Assembly: GCA_948474755.1 (NCBI GenBank)
Contig: CAOLHI010000934.1
Location: 186,001-250,000, forward strand
Source of the DNA: Ctenosaura bakeri
Taxonomy: Eukaryota; Chordata; Lepidosauria; Squamata; Iguanidae
Direction: 5' to 3'
Length of the DNA: 64,000 nt
Shown: positions 56,068 to 64,000 of the stretch, piece by piece
Numbering within the stretch: the first letter of the stretch is position 1
Layout of the letters: each line of letters opens with the position of its first letter
The notes under the pieces: generated by a model
Told to the model about the DNA's origin: nothing
Seen by the model: only the letters and a program-made list of their open reading frames with translations
Databases searched by the model: none
Made by a program: the position numbers and the translations under genes

Positions 56068-56899
56068 TGTCATGGGCCTGGCTGGGCCCACCGATGCCTC
56101 GGAGGCCGCTGCCACCGCGGGGGAAGGCCCAGACGCCTCGGAGGCCGCCGCCGCCACCACGGGGGAAGGCCCGGATGCCTGGGAGGCCACCGCCAATGCG
56201 GGGGAAGGCCCGGATGCCTCGGAGGTCCCCGCCGATGTGGATGGGCCCGTTAGTGGCACTGCGGCCGGCCCGGGGCTCGCCCCGGTGGGCGGGGTGCCTG
56301 CAGGCTCACCGGGGAGGGCAGGCCCTGGCTTCAGTCCGGGGGCTCCGCCCACCCATGGCTCCGACTCAGAGGAAACTGCTGCCTCTCCTCCCAAGTTCCA
56401 GCAATGGCGGCAGGAGAAAGAGGCAGTTCGCTGGTCCCAGCGGCTGCTGGAGAAGCGGCTGTGGGCTGAGAGTTCTCATCTGTGAGGCCAGGTGGCAGGC
56501 TGAGGGCTCTCAGCTATGAGGCCGGACCTGATTGGTCGCCGCTGGGCCAGGGAGCTACTTAGGACGGACGCTGGGAGGGGAGGACCACGGAGCAACAACT
56601 GTCGGTCTTCCGCGTCCTCCTCTGCCTGTGTCCAGATCCAGCTCCTCCCTCCAACGACCGCGTCCAGCCTCCCTGGCGGCCGAGCCCTTGGTCTTTGCTT
56701 GGGTGAAGTAACTCTTCCTTTGCTTTAGGAAGTAGCCTGCATTTACTTTGGGACATAACCTTTGCTTTGGGACTGATTTACGTTTGTGCTGGGGCTTGCC
56801 TGTGTGGGTGCTGTAACCCTCTGTTTACTGGTTGCTAATAAACGCTGTCAGCTCCAGCCACTCGCCCTGCGTCTGCTTGGCCTCCGCCCGCCGCCGACA
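56068..56899 (+). mobile_element. Solo LTR, copy 1 (832 bp), nested in RTE LINE
   Basis: It starts TGTCATGGGCCTGG and ends CCGACA, flanked by a perfect 5-bp duplication CATGA (56063-56067 and 56900-56904). Removing it restores the RTE frame at GTDHELL. The 5' part is strongly GC-rich with four 39-42-bp tandem units (starts 56093, 56132, 56174, 56213). A CCAAT-type box in inverse form (GATTGG, 56529) lies in the middle, and AATAAA at 56837-56842 marks a polyadenylation site. Only one LTR is present, as after LTR-LTR recombination. Whether it belonged to an endogenous retrovirus or another LTR retrotransposon cannot be told. Confidence 0.9.
56093..56251 (+). repeat. 39/42-bp tandem repeat within solo LTR 1
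   Basis: Four units on the pattern GATGCCTCGGAGGCC...GGGGGAAGGCCC. Unit lengths are multiples of three, so an open frame with DASEAAA.AGEGP-like repeats runs through. It is most likely a U3 repeat rather than a gene. Confidence 0.85.
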
Positions 56900-57080
56900 C
56901 ATGAATTGCTATACAGTAAAGCTAAAGAAAAACATTAAACCAATGATTGTGCCAAAACATCCCTGTAGATGTAAAAAATAGTTCTTACTATTAAGCTTAC
57001 CTGATCAGGATCCAGAAGAACTCTGGACTGAAACCAGGGACATTGTCAGGGAGGAATACCAAAAGACACTATCTGTATTA

Positions 57081-57429
57081 GTTGAAGTTGACTTGACAGC
57101 AGTCAACAATACATCCTGTTTCCCTATATTTGGATTATTTTTCCCCTAAGCTAAACAGTTCCCCATCTTTTGTAAGGGAGTTGATACAGTCTCTTGATCA
57201 TTTAGGTTGCCCTTTGCAACAATGTTCCCAGCTCCACAATATCCTCTTTTTATACTTGGGGACTAGAAGTATACACAGTATGGTTCCTTCCATACACAGT
57301 ATGGTTCCATCATCCACGATTTCAGTTGTAGTTACATTTTGAACTTTTAGACTTTATTGGAATCGTCTTTATTTATATATGGAAGAGCATGCATGGAGCT
57401 CATCTATATGAGGAAAGACTCTCATCCTG
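57081..57429. other. No recognisable gene or element
   Basis: A 17-bp direct repeat (CATACACAGTATGGTTC) lies at about 57273-57306. Nothing else is assignable. Confidence 0.4.
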
Positions 57430-57816
57430 TTCACAAGGCGTTGTCGTCCTGCAAAGATGACAGGAGAAGGATGGGATTTCAATGAGGTTATGCATGACAC
57501 CATTGCGGTCCTATCCTTTCCTGTCCCCAGGAGGCGCAATCACTGTGTAAATCATTAACGGGTTTTCCCCATCAATGACCTACAATCACACTACCATCCC
57601 AAATTTACCTGGTGTGTGGAGGGTCTGGAAGTGCAATGGCTGCACTTCTTGCCCCAGTGCAGCCTGGGAAAGTACTCCACTGCATTGCGGAAGGAAGAGG
57701 CAGGGCCATTGTGCTTCCTGGATCATGGAGGCAGCTGTCATGCTCCACTCCCAGCACAGCCACTGCCGAGATCCCCAAAAGATGCCACTGAGAACTGGTA
57801 AGGCGCATAAAGGACC
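57430..57816 (+). mobile_element. Family B non-autonomous DNA element, copy 3
   Basis: TTGTCGTCCTGCAAAGATGA, ATGCATGACACCATTGCGGT, AATCATTAACGGGTTTTCCC, CAATGACCTACAATCACACT and GCAATGGCTGCACTTCTTGC align in order with the copy at 38.96 kb. The right end AAAGGACC resembles the family terminus. The left terminus is eroded, so no flank duplication was read. Confidence 0.7.
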
Positions 57817-57867
57817 TCTGACCCACTCTGGGTCCCACCTTGCATGTATTGTCTATATCTTGATATG

Positions 57868-58510
57868 TGTCAGTGCCAGGCGGTGGTCAGGCAGAGGCAG
57901 GGGAGCTGGTTAGAGCTGCAGGGCTTTAATGCAGTCTTAACAGAAATAAACACAGGCTGTTAAAGTACATAGGGCAGGTTACTTCACTAAGGCGAACAGG
58001 AGGACTGGTTTCAGACGAGGGCAGGAACAAGGCACGGACAGCAGGACCACAGTTGACCGACAGTTGTTGCTCCGTGCCTTCCACAGCCCGGCGCCTGCCT
58101 CAAATAGCCCTCCAAGCCAGGCACCGACCAATCAGGCGTGGCCATGTGGCTGAGGGCCGACCAATCAGGCGTGGCCATGTGGCTGAGGGCCGACCAATCA
58201 GGCGTGGCCATGTGGCTGAGGGCTCACAGCTGGGCTGTGCCTCACAGCTGCAAGCTCTCTGCCCGTCGCCACCTCTGGATTGGGACCGCAGGCAGACTCC
58301 CAGGCCTCCCGCGGATCGGGGCCACGAGTGGGCGGAGCCCCGGGAGCAGGCCCGGGGCCTGCAGCCTCTAGGTAGGTGGCTCTAGGCCCGGCAGCCTCTC
58401 CCACGGCCGCCAGGCCCGAGCCGTCGGCCGCGTCGGCCTCCAGACAAGGCCCCTCAGCCGCAGCGGCCTCAGGGGCAGCGACAGGCCCAGCCGGGCCCAT
58501 GCCCCTGACA
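57868..58510 (-). mobile_element. Solo LTR, copy 2 (643 bp), inverted relative to copy 1
   Basis: On the minus strand it starts TGTCAGGGGCATGGGCCCGG and ends GGCACTGACA, with a perfect 5-bp duplication (ATATG at 57863-57867 and 58511-58515). It shares with LTR 1 the TGTCA.GG.CATGGGCC start, the GGGGCTCCGCCCAC segment, an ATTGG box and a GACA end. An ATTAAA on the minus strand near 57925-57930 could serve as the polyadenylation signal. It has three 33-bp CCAAT-bearing repeats that LTR 1 lacks. Confidence 0.9.
58124..58222 (-). repeat. 33-bp tandem repeat with CCAAT boxes in solo LTR 2
   Basis: Three nearly identical units start at 58124, 58157 and 58190, each with CCGACCAATCAGGCGTGG and CATGTGGCTGAGGG. 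CCAAT/ATTGG is a classical promoter element bound by NF-Y, so this looks like an amplified LTR enhancer. LTR 1 has a single such box. Confidence 0.9.
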
Positions 58511-58515
58511 ATATG

Positions 58516-59081
58516 TGTATAGCCTCTTTTCTGATGAGTTCTGAATGCATGGTGGCCACAACACATGGCAAGTATGGGTCTCATCCAGATGGTACCAGAA
58601 ACCCACTTTATTCTTTCCATCAATTGAGGGATGAACCCAGCTCAACTATGTAACCTTTTTTGGGACGATCACTTTACATTTAATTTAGGAGAATATTTTA
58701 AATTGCATTTTGCTTTTACATGAGTCATTTTATTTACAGCTGTCAATTGATTGAGGAAGTTTTCAGGGTGATCAATCATCTACTTCCAATTAAATTAGCC
58801 AAAATGTGCATATTATCTAAATCTCAGTATAGGTGTCTTTTTGAGATCCTGAAAGAAACGTGTGAGGGTCAATGCACAAAAGCTGCCACTCGTTGTTGGA
58901 AGGAAAGGCTGTCTTTAGTATTTTCTTTTCCATTGCACCATACGGGAATACTTGGCTGCTTTTGTGGCTGTTATTTTCTTTCAAAATATGCAGAAATTTT
59001 TTAAAAAAGCCTTCAGTTTTCCCCAAATGGCTTCTTACCAAAAGGTTGCTAATTACACCAAAATGTTGTCTGAAGTTATGC
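58516..59081. other. No recognisable gene or element
   Basis: Nothing assignable. Confidence 0.4.
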
Positions 59082-59082
59082 C

Positions 59083-59137
<55 letters not shown>

Positions 59138-59138
59138 G
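59082..59138 (+). repeat. (ATC)n microsatellite abutting a CR1 3' tail
   Basis: About 18 ATC units run directly into the GAATCAT units of the CR1 tail. The array may have grown from the tail or from the insertion site. Confidence 0.95.
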
Positions 59139-60186
59139 AATCATCGAATCATAGAAATCATAGAAATCTAGAGTTGGAAGAGACCACACAGGCCATCCAA
59201 TCCAACCCCCTGCCATGCAGGAACACCCTTAAAGCAATCCCGACAGATGGCCACCAAGCCTCTGCTTAAAAACCTCCAAGGAAGGAGACTCCACTACACT
59301 CCGAGGCAGCAGATTCCACTGCCAGACAGCCCTGAGTGTCAGGAAGTTCTTCCTGAGGTTCAGGTGGAATCTCCTTTCCTGCAGCTTGAATCCATTGCTC
59401 CTTGTCCTGGTCTCTGGGGCAGCAGAAAACAAGCCCTCTCCTTCCTCTACGTGGCATCCCTTCAAATATTTAAACATGGCTATCATGTCCCCTCTTAACC
59501 TTCTCTTCTGCAGACTAAACATACCCAGCTCTCTAAGTCTATCCCCATAGGGCATGGCTTCCAGGCCTCTCACCATTTTGGTCGCCCTCCTCTGGTCTTG
59601 CTCCAGCTTGTCAATATCCTTCTTGAATTGGGGTGCCCAGAACTGGACACAGTATTCAAGATCGGGTCTAACCAAAGCAGAGTAGAGTGGTACCAGTACC
59701 TCCCTCGATCTAGACACCATACTCCTATTGATGCAGCCGAGAATTGTATTGGCTTTCTTGGCTGCCACATCACACTGCTGACTCATGTTCAGCTTGTGGT
59801 CTATGAAGACTCCTAGATCCCTTTCATACATACTGCTATCCAGCCACGTGTCCCCCATCCTATATTTCTGTATTCCATTTTTTCTACCTAAGTGTAGGAC
59901 CTTACACTTCTCTCTGTTGAATTTCATTTCATTAGCCTCGGCCCAGCTCTCCAATCTATCCAGGTCATTTTGAATTTTGATCCTGTCCTCTGGCGTATTA
60001 GCAACCCCTCCCAATTTGGTATCATCTGCACATTTGATGAGCATGCCCTCTATTCCTTCATCGAAGTCATTGATAAAAATGTTGAACAGCACTGGGCCCA
60101 GGACAGAACCCTGTGGCACCCCACTAGACACTTCTCTCCAGGATGAAAAGCAGCCATTCGTGATCACCCTTTGGGTTTGGTCGGTA
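59139..60186 (-). mobile_element. CR1 LINE, 5'-truncated, long open frame
   Basis: A 1.05-kb CR1 on the minus strand with its 3' tail (GATTC/ATGATT units) at 59139-59165 and truncation at about 60186, inside the RT just before motif B. It is very similar to the copy at 16.3-18.4 kb through the shared region, including the 3' untranslated sequence. It is likely a young member of the same subfamily. Confidence 0.92.
59229..60186 (-). pseudogene. CR1 ORF2 C-terminal RT fragment, uninterrupted frame
   Basis: The frame is open from the truncation to the natural stop; the first ATG is at 60167 and gives 312 residues. It holds [11 protein letters not shown] and then [10 protein letters not shown], where the 16-kb copy has KFADD: the residue before the catalytic pair is cysteine (position 46), and both aspartates (48, 49) are kept. 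The C-terminal region ([42 protein letters not shown]) is complete. The upstream RT motifs and the endonuclease are missing, so it cannot function alone. Confidence 0.92.
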
Positions 60187-62658
60187 GTTTCCTCTTCACC
60201 CTAAAAGTAGTACAGCACTTCTAAACTATAAAACCCATACTTGCAGCACCTATCTAAGACTAGGTCAATCAATCTGCAGCCTCCATGTTGAGATAGTTAG
60301 AAGTAAATGGGCATCAGTATATGTGGATCCTGGGATGAGGGGGCCAGGGGGTGTGAGTCCCTTCTGACTAGGCTGATCTATCCCTTCCCCCAAGTGTTCT
60401 GCCAAAAGTGGAGCATCAAGCTGAGTTTCCTCAGGCATAATCAATCAGAAGTGTACTAAATAGTTAAGCACCAAGAAATATTAAGATGGCGATTGTTGTT
60501 GAGCACTCCCAGGAATAATACAGGCTGCCCTCAATCTGCCTATGCACATTTATTTGGGAGTAAGCTGCACTGGGCATATATGGAGGGTACTTCTAGGCAC
60601 ACATTGTGCTTGTACATCTTCATATTTAAGGATGCTTTACTGACAATAGATGAGGGAAGTAATTTGCCCTCCCCTTGCAAGTACCTTCAAGTAGGCAAAA
60701 TTAATTACAAACGGCCTGCCAAAGTTGAGCCTTTAGGGACTCTTGTAACCAAGTATAGCTTAACTGTTTTTATCTCCTATACTGTCCTTTATTGAGACGA
60801 TATACAATATAAACTTTTCCTTTACTTACTAGAGTACCCACAGTAATTACATTTGTTTTGTTCAGCATACAACTGTAGTAGACCAACTTGGCTTAGTACG
60901 AATTCCAAATGTTTATACATATATTAGTTCTTAATGTGGATCTGATGGCTATGACATCCAGAATTTTTCTTCCCTCTTTGCTCCTTCACCCCCATCTTCT
61001 TCTTCTCCTTCTCCATTCTGATGCAGAGTTCTGGAGAATTCAAAAGATGACTCCATTTATTGGGTAATGTTTTGGGTTCGTTTGGATTTTGAATATTTTA
61101 TAGGTGTGCTTTACGTTGTAATTTTTCAATGTTATTTTTCTGAGCTCTCTTGTGATTGTTTTTCTTCCCCCAAAATAGGTCTGAATCTACTATTAGGTAG
61201 TGTAAGGAAGTCTCCCCAGGTGGCAGATGCTAGAAAATGACAGGAGGTTGTTGGAGAGGAGAAGTGCTATGTGCCACACATCCTGTCCTGCACCCTCCCC
61301 AAGGTGACCTGCTGCATTTAGGTGAGGTAACATACATCCTTTCTTTGTTGTCTTGAGCAGCAAAATATCTTAGGCCACCCCCAAAGCAATACAGCATAAA
61401 AATATCAGAATGAAGAAATGAAGTTATAAATACAGTGTAGTTCTTAAAAGCTGAAGATCTATATATGCTTGAATAATCATATATGTAGTATTGGAACCAT
61501 CCCTTCTGAGATTGTCTCCCTGTGGCTTCCAGAAACAAAACAGTAGCCCTTTTTCTCCATTACCTCAGTCCCTTACAAAACATTTTTTTCTTTCTACAAA
61601 GGCCTAGAATCTGCATTTTTCTTTAAAAAAAATGATAGGCAGATGGAGCTGATGGGTGCAAAGTGATAATATTTTGTCACAGAATACAGTGTGGTTTAGT
61701 ATGGGATTCCAGACCTTCAAGCCATCGCCAAGTCATCTGTTAAGCAAAATATTTTGTTGCAAACTGAGCAAATTATGTTCCTAAGTAAGCAATTCCCTTT
61801 CACTGTGAATTTCGCTGATTGTGCATCTTCACTTCTGTGTTGCTTGCTACTTGTCTCGCTAGTTGCATTTGTTAGCTCTGTCCAGGCTAACAGCAAGTAT
61901 CCAGTATGCATTTCACATCTGTGCTCTAGATATGAAAATTCTGTCACAACAAATATATGGCACAGTGGAACGAAGTCATGAACTAAGCATTTGTAGCCCT
62001 GCAGCCCCTAGGCTGGAATCCCCTGGGAATTCCAGCATTTGTTTACATCATAAGTGCCATTAGAGGGCAGTCAACACTACTTTCAGCATCCCAGTGTACC
62101 ATCTCCTACTATCCTGCCATGTTTAATAAGATTTATCTGGCATAGAGCAAACCCTGTTAGTTATGAAAGAAGCTAGCTATGCAAAGACAAATGAGTTCAG
62201 GGAAGCAAAAGAGGAAAGAAAAAGAAAACAATCCTTAACTTTTCAAATTTATGAATGATGGTGAAAACAAAACTGATTCAGTTTAAAACTGCACCATATC
62301 TTTCATTTTCGTATTCTCCTCAAAAGATCTCCCATTTCCCAAATTAGCAAGACGGATAGATGGGTGAATGAATGACATTATGAAGAACATTCATGTGATT
62401 CTGAGGGTGACTTCCACTTTTCTCCTTCTGACACATAACCAACTGTATTTGTCCGTCCTGCTGTAGATCTGATTGGCTGGTATGATCCATCTCTGATGTC
62501 ATCATGTAATGCAGGGATGTAATTGTGCCATTGGTGAGATCACATGGGTTACCACAAACTTGGGGGTCAATGGTGGAGAGAGTGGATGTGTCTAAGGTGA
62601 ATAAGAGCAACAAAGAAAAGGTGGAGAAACAGGACTGAGAACAGAAAAAAAAAAACTG
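60187..62658. other. Mostly unassigned; family H fragment at 60.54 kb
   Basis: 60535-60602 (TATTTGGGAGTAAGCTGCAC, GGTACTTCTAGGCACACA) is an inverse family H copy. 61754-62063 holds overlapping short frames without domain features. No gene is recognised. Confidence 0.4.
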
Positions 62659-63218
62659 CAGTGGCCCCTCCACTTTTATGAGAGTTCGGGACACAGAATC
62701 ATTGTGAAAGTGGAAAAACTGTGAATAACTCTACCCATGATCCCCTTCCCATTCCCTTGCCTTTTGTGAACCAGGGCCAGACTCAAGGAAATGGAAGGGG
62801 AAAGCTCTGGAGGGGAGAAGGAAGGAAGGTGCATGTGTGCCTCACCCACATTTCCTTGTCTTTTGCCTCAGTGCAAATTCTCAGAGGCAAGGGAATGGGA
62901 AGGGGGAGCATCTGGAGGGGAGAAGGAAGGCTTGTGCAAGCCTTTCTTCCCATTCTCTTGCCTTTTGCCTCAGCATGAGTTTTCAGTGCAGGGGCCGGAG
63001 GCAAGGGAATGTGAGGGGGAGCTCTGGAGGGGAGAAAGAAGGCACATGCATGCCTCCCTGCATTCCCTTGCCTTTTGTTCATGCACTTGCCTTCCTTCTT
63101 CACACCTGGCAAAATGCAAAGGAAAGGGAGGAGGAGAATGGCAGGGGGAAGGCACATGCACGCCCCACAAATAACCAAATTCACAAAGGTCAGGCCTGAG
63201 AATGTGGAGGGAGGACTG
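62659..63218. mobile_element. Tigger/pogo-like non-autonomous element, copy F2
   Basis: The left end CAGTGGCCCCTCCACTTTTA and right end GAATGTGGAGGGAGGACTG are inverted, with TA after the right end (63219-63220) and TG, a decayed TA, before the left. Inside are three imperfect units alternating CTTGCCTTTTG.CTCA with GGCAAGGGAATG and GGAGGGGAGAAGGAAGG, giving many opposed inverted pairs. Overlapping frames on both strands come from this repeat and are not genes. Confidence 0.78.
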
Positions 63219-63837
63219 TACTATTTCTCAGCAATTAAGTGGACAAGTCGTTTCAGCCATGAAATGGACAAGTACTATAAATACTATCTAATGTCCATAC
63301 AAACATTATCAGACCTTTAGCCACTTTGTAGTAGTGCAACTTTTGTAGATTCAGAAGCCCCCTAGTATCAGAATTCCAAAATGATTTCAACAGATAGCCA
63401 GACGGGTTGCCTCAGCTAGTCAGATAGGTTGCCTTGTGGTGGTTCTCTGTGTGGTGCTAGGAAACAAATGAAATGCTTCATGTGAATTCAATGCAATGCA
63501 GAATGGAAAGGGAAAGATGGCCATTTTGAAATCAATTCCAGATATAATTTGATAATTGAAAACAGTAGGCTCATGTACTTTAGACCAGAGGTGGGAAGAG
63601 AAAGCATGGTTGCCAAACACATATTTGAGGTGCCAGTGGTCCTTAATTACTTTCTAATTTCATCCTTTTGGAAACCTCCAGAAGTGGCAATTTTGCCATC
63701 AGACAGGGGTCGGGGTCCTTCAAACTCTACAGACCAGTAACTCACATCAAATAAAAGGAGATATGGATGTTTGACTACTTCTGGTTATTGATGCTTCAAT
63801 ATTTTTGCACTTTTTGGTGTATGTGACACTAGCTCCC
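63219..63837. other. No recognisable gene or element
   Basis: Nothing assignable. A short duplicated word (CAGATAGCCAGACGGGTTGC, then CAGATAGGTTGCCT) lies at about 63391-63435. Confidence 0.4.
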
Positions 63838-64000
63838 CCATGAACCTGCCTGGACCTTGAGATTCACAGGAGAGGCTCTTCTTCCAGTCCCACCCCCTTC
63901 AAAGGAATGGTTGGGGGAGAATACAAGAGAGGGCCATCTCAATAGCTGCCCCTAGAATTTGGAACTCCCTCCATAGACAGGCTAGAATGGCCCACTCTTT
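63838..64000 (+). pseudogene. L2-type LINE ORF2 C-terminal fragment, cut by window end
   Basis: ATGAACCTGCCTGGACCTTG matches the fragment at 10.47 kb (family PYEPAWALRS). One frame later reads RAISIAAPRIWNSLHRQARMAHS, the L2 C-terminal signature. It contains frameshifts and continues past the window. Confidence 0.7.

Larger units (their letters stand above)
55370..57080 (+). pseudogene. BovB/RTE-type LINE endonuclease remnant, interrupted twice
   Basis: This encoded the N-terminal endonuclease of an RTE-clade LINE. Reading on the plus strand and skipping the two insertions: AKAVKGYSAKSD, IISLRIQEKPVRITI and SQVYVPT (the frame crosses the MITE at 55441-55643), SDWHAKVG (55780-55803), NQIDYIIGSR (from 55973), KTRPGADCGTDH (up to 56065). 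After the solo LTR it continues as HELLYSKAKEK (56900 on) and, in another frame, DPEELWTETRDIV (57009-57047). These follow the BovB order GDWNAKVG, NQIDYI, RPGADCGSDHELL, PEELWTE. In-frame stops show it is old. No RT follows. Confidence 0.85.

Noticed and set aside
56072..56485. A 137-codon Ala/Gly/Pro-rich frame as a host gene in a CpG island
   Set aside because: The island begins and ends exactly at the TGTCA...GACA LTR termini with CATGA duplications and interrupts an RTE LINE frame, so it is LTR sequence.
62783..63184. Overlapping frames of 120-133 codons on both strands
   Set aside because: They arise from repetitive, inverted interior units of the Tigger-like element; frames on both strands over the same bases and repeat composition argue against a gene.

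Overview
This window looks like nuclear DNA from a squamate reptile, most likely an iguanian-type lizard. The evidence is the repeat content: CR1 LINEs ending in the (ATTCTATG)n tail typical of sauropsids, many L2-type LINE remnants, a BovB/RTE-type LINE, a DIRS-like fragment, a TC...CTAG Helitron, and tRNA-derived SINEs of lizard type. I found no host exon, RNA gene or CRISPR array. The window reads as an intergenic or intronic stretch dominated by layered mobile elements. Species and locus cannot be read from the sequence.

Layout. 0-2.6 kb: a SINE, a palindromic MITE, a hAT MITE with an 8-bp target duplication, and an unusual GC-rich multi-hairpin element. 2.6-16 kb: mostly undistinguished DNA with SINEs, microsatellites, a DIRS-like RT remnant (10.1-10.3 kb) and L2 ends. 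16.2-18.6 kb: a 2.1-kb CR1 with most of its RT, inserted into a palindromic MITE. 18.7-26.4 kb: a Tigger-like element, L2 remnants, and a triple nest at 25.7-26.4 kb (unnamed repeat > SINE > MITE). 26-31 kb: sparse. 31.2-33.1 kb: a repeat-poor AT-rich block with a cluster of octamer-like motifs, a candidate regulatory region. 33.8-47 kb: MITEs, SINEs and a Helitron. 48.7-49.7 kb: an old LINE endonuclease split by a CR1. 50-55 kb: MITEs and L2 remnants. 55.4-58.5 kb: an RTE LINE interrupted by a MITE and by a solo LTR, then a second solo LTR of the same family in the opposite orientation. 59.1-60.2 kb: a second well-preserved CR1. 62.7-63.2 kb: a second Tigger-like element. The window ends inside another L2.

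The most distinctive content is a set of related palindromic elements (families A, B and C here, perhaps D) sharing a GGCC(A/C)TTTCTGCA-like terminus. Several copies have matching 3-bp flanks (TAA, TAT, TAG, ATA, TCA), the pattern of PIF/Harbinger (Tourist-like) transposition. Family A alone has 11 copies or fragments in 64 kb. Nesting gives a relative order of insertion. No element appears able to move on its own: the CR1 copies are 5'-truncated and one is frameshifted, the LTR elements are reduced to solo LTRs, and no transposase gene is present.
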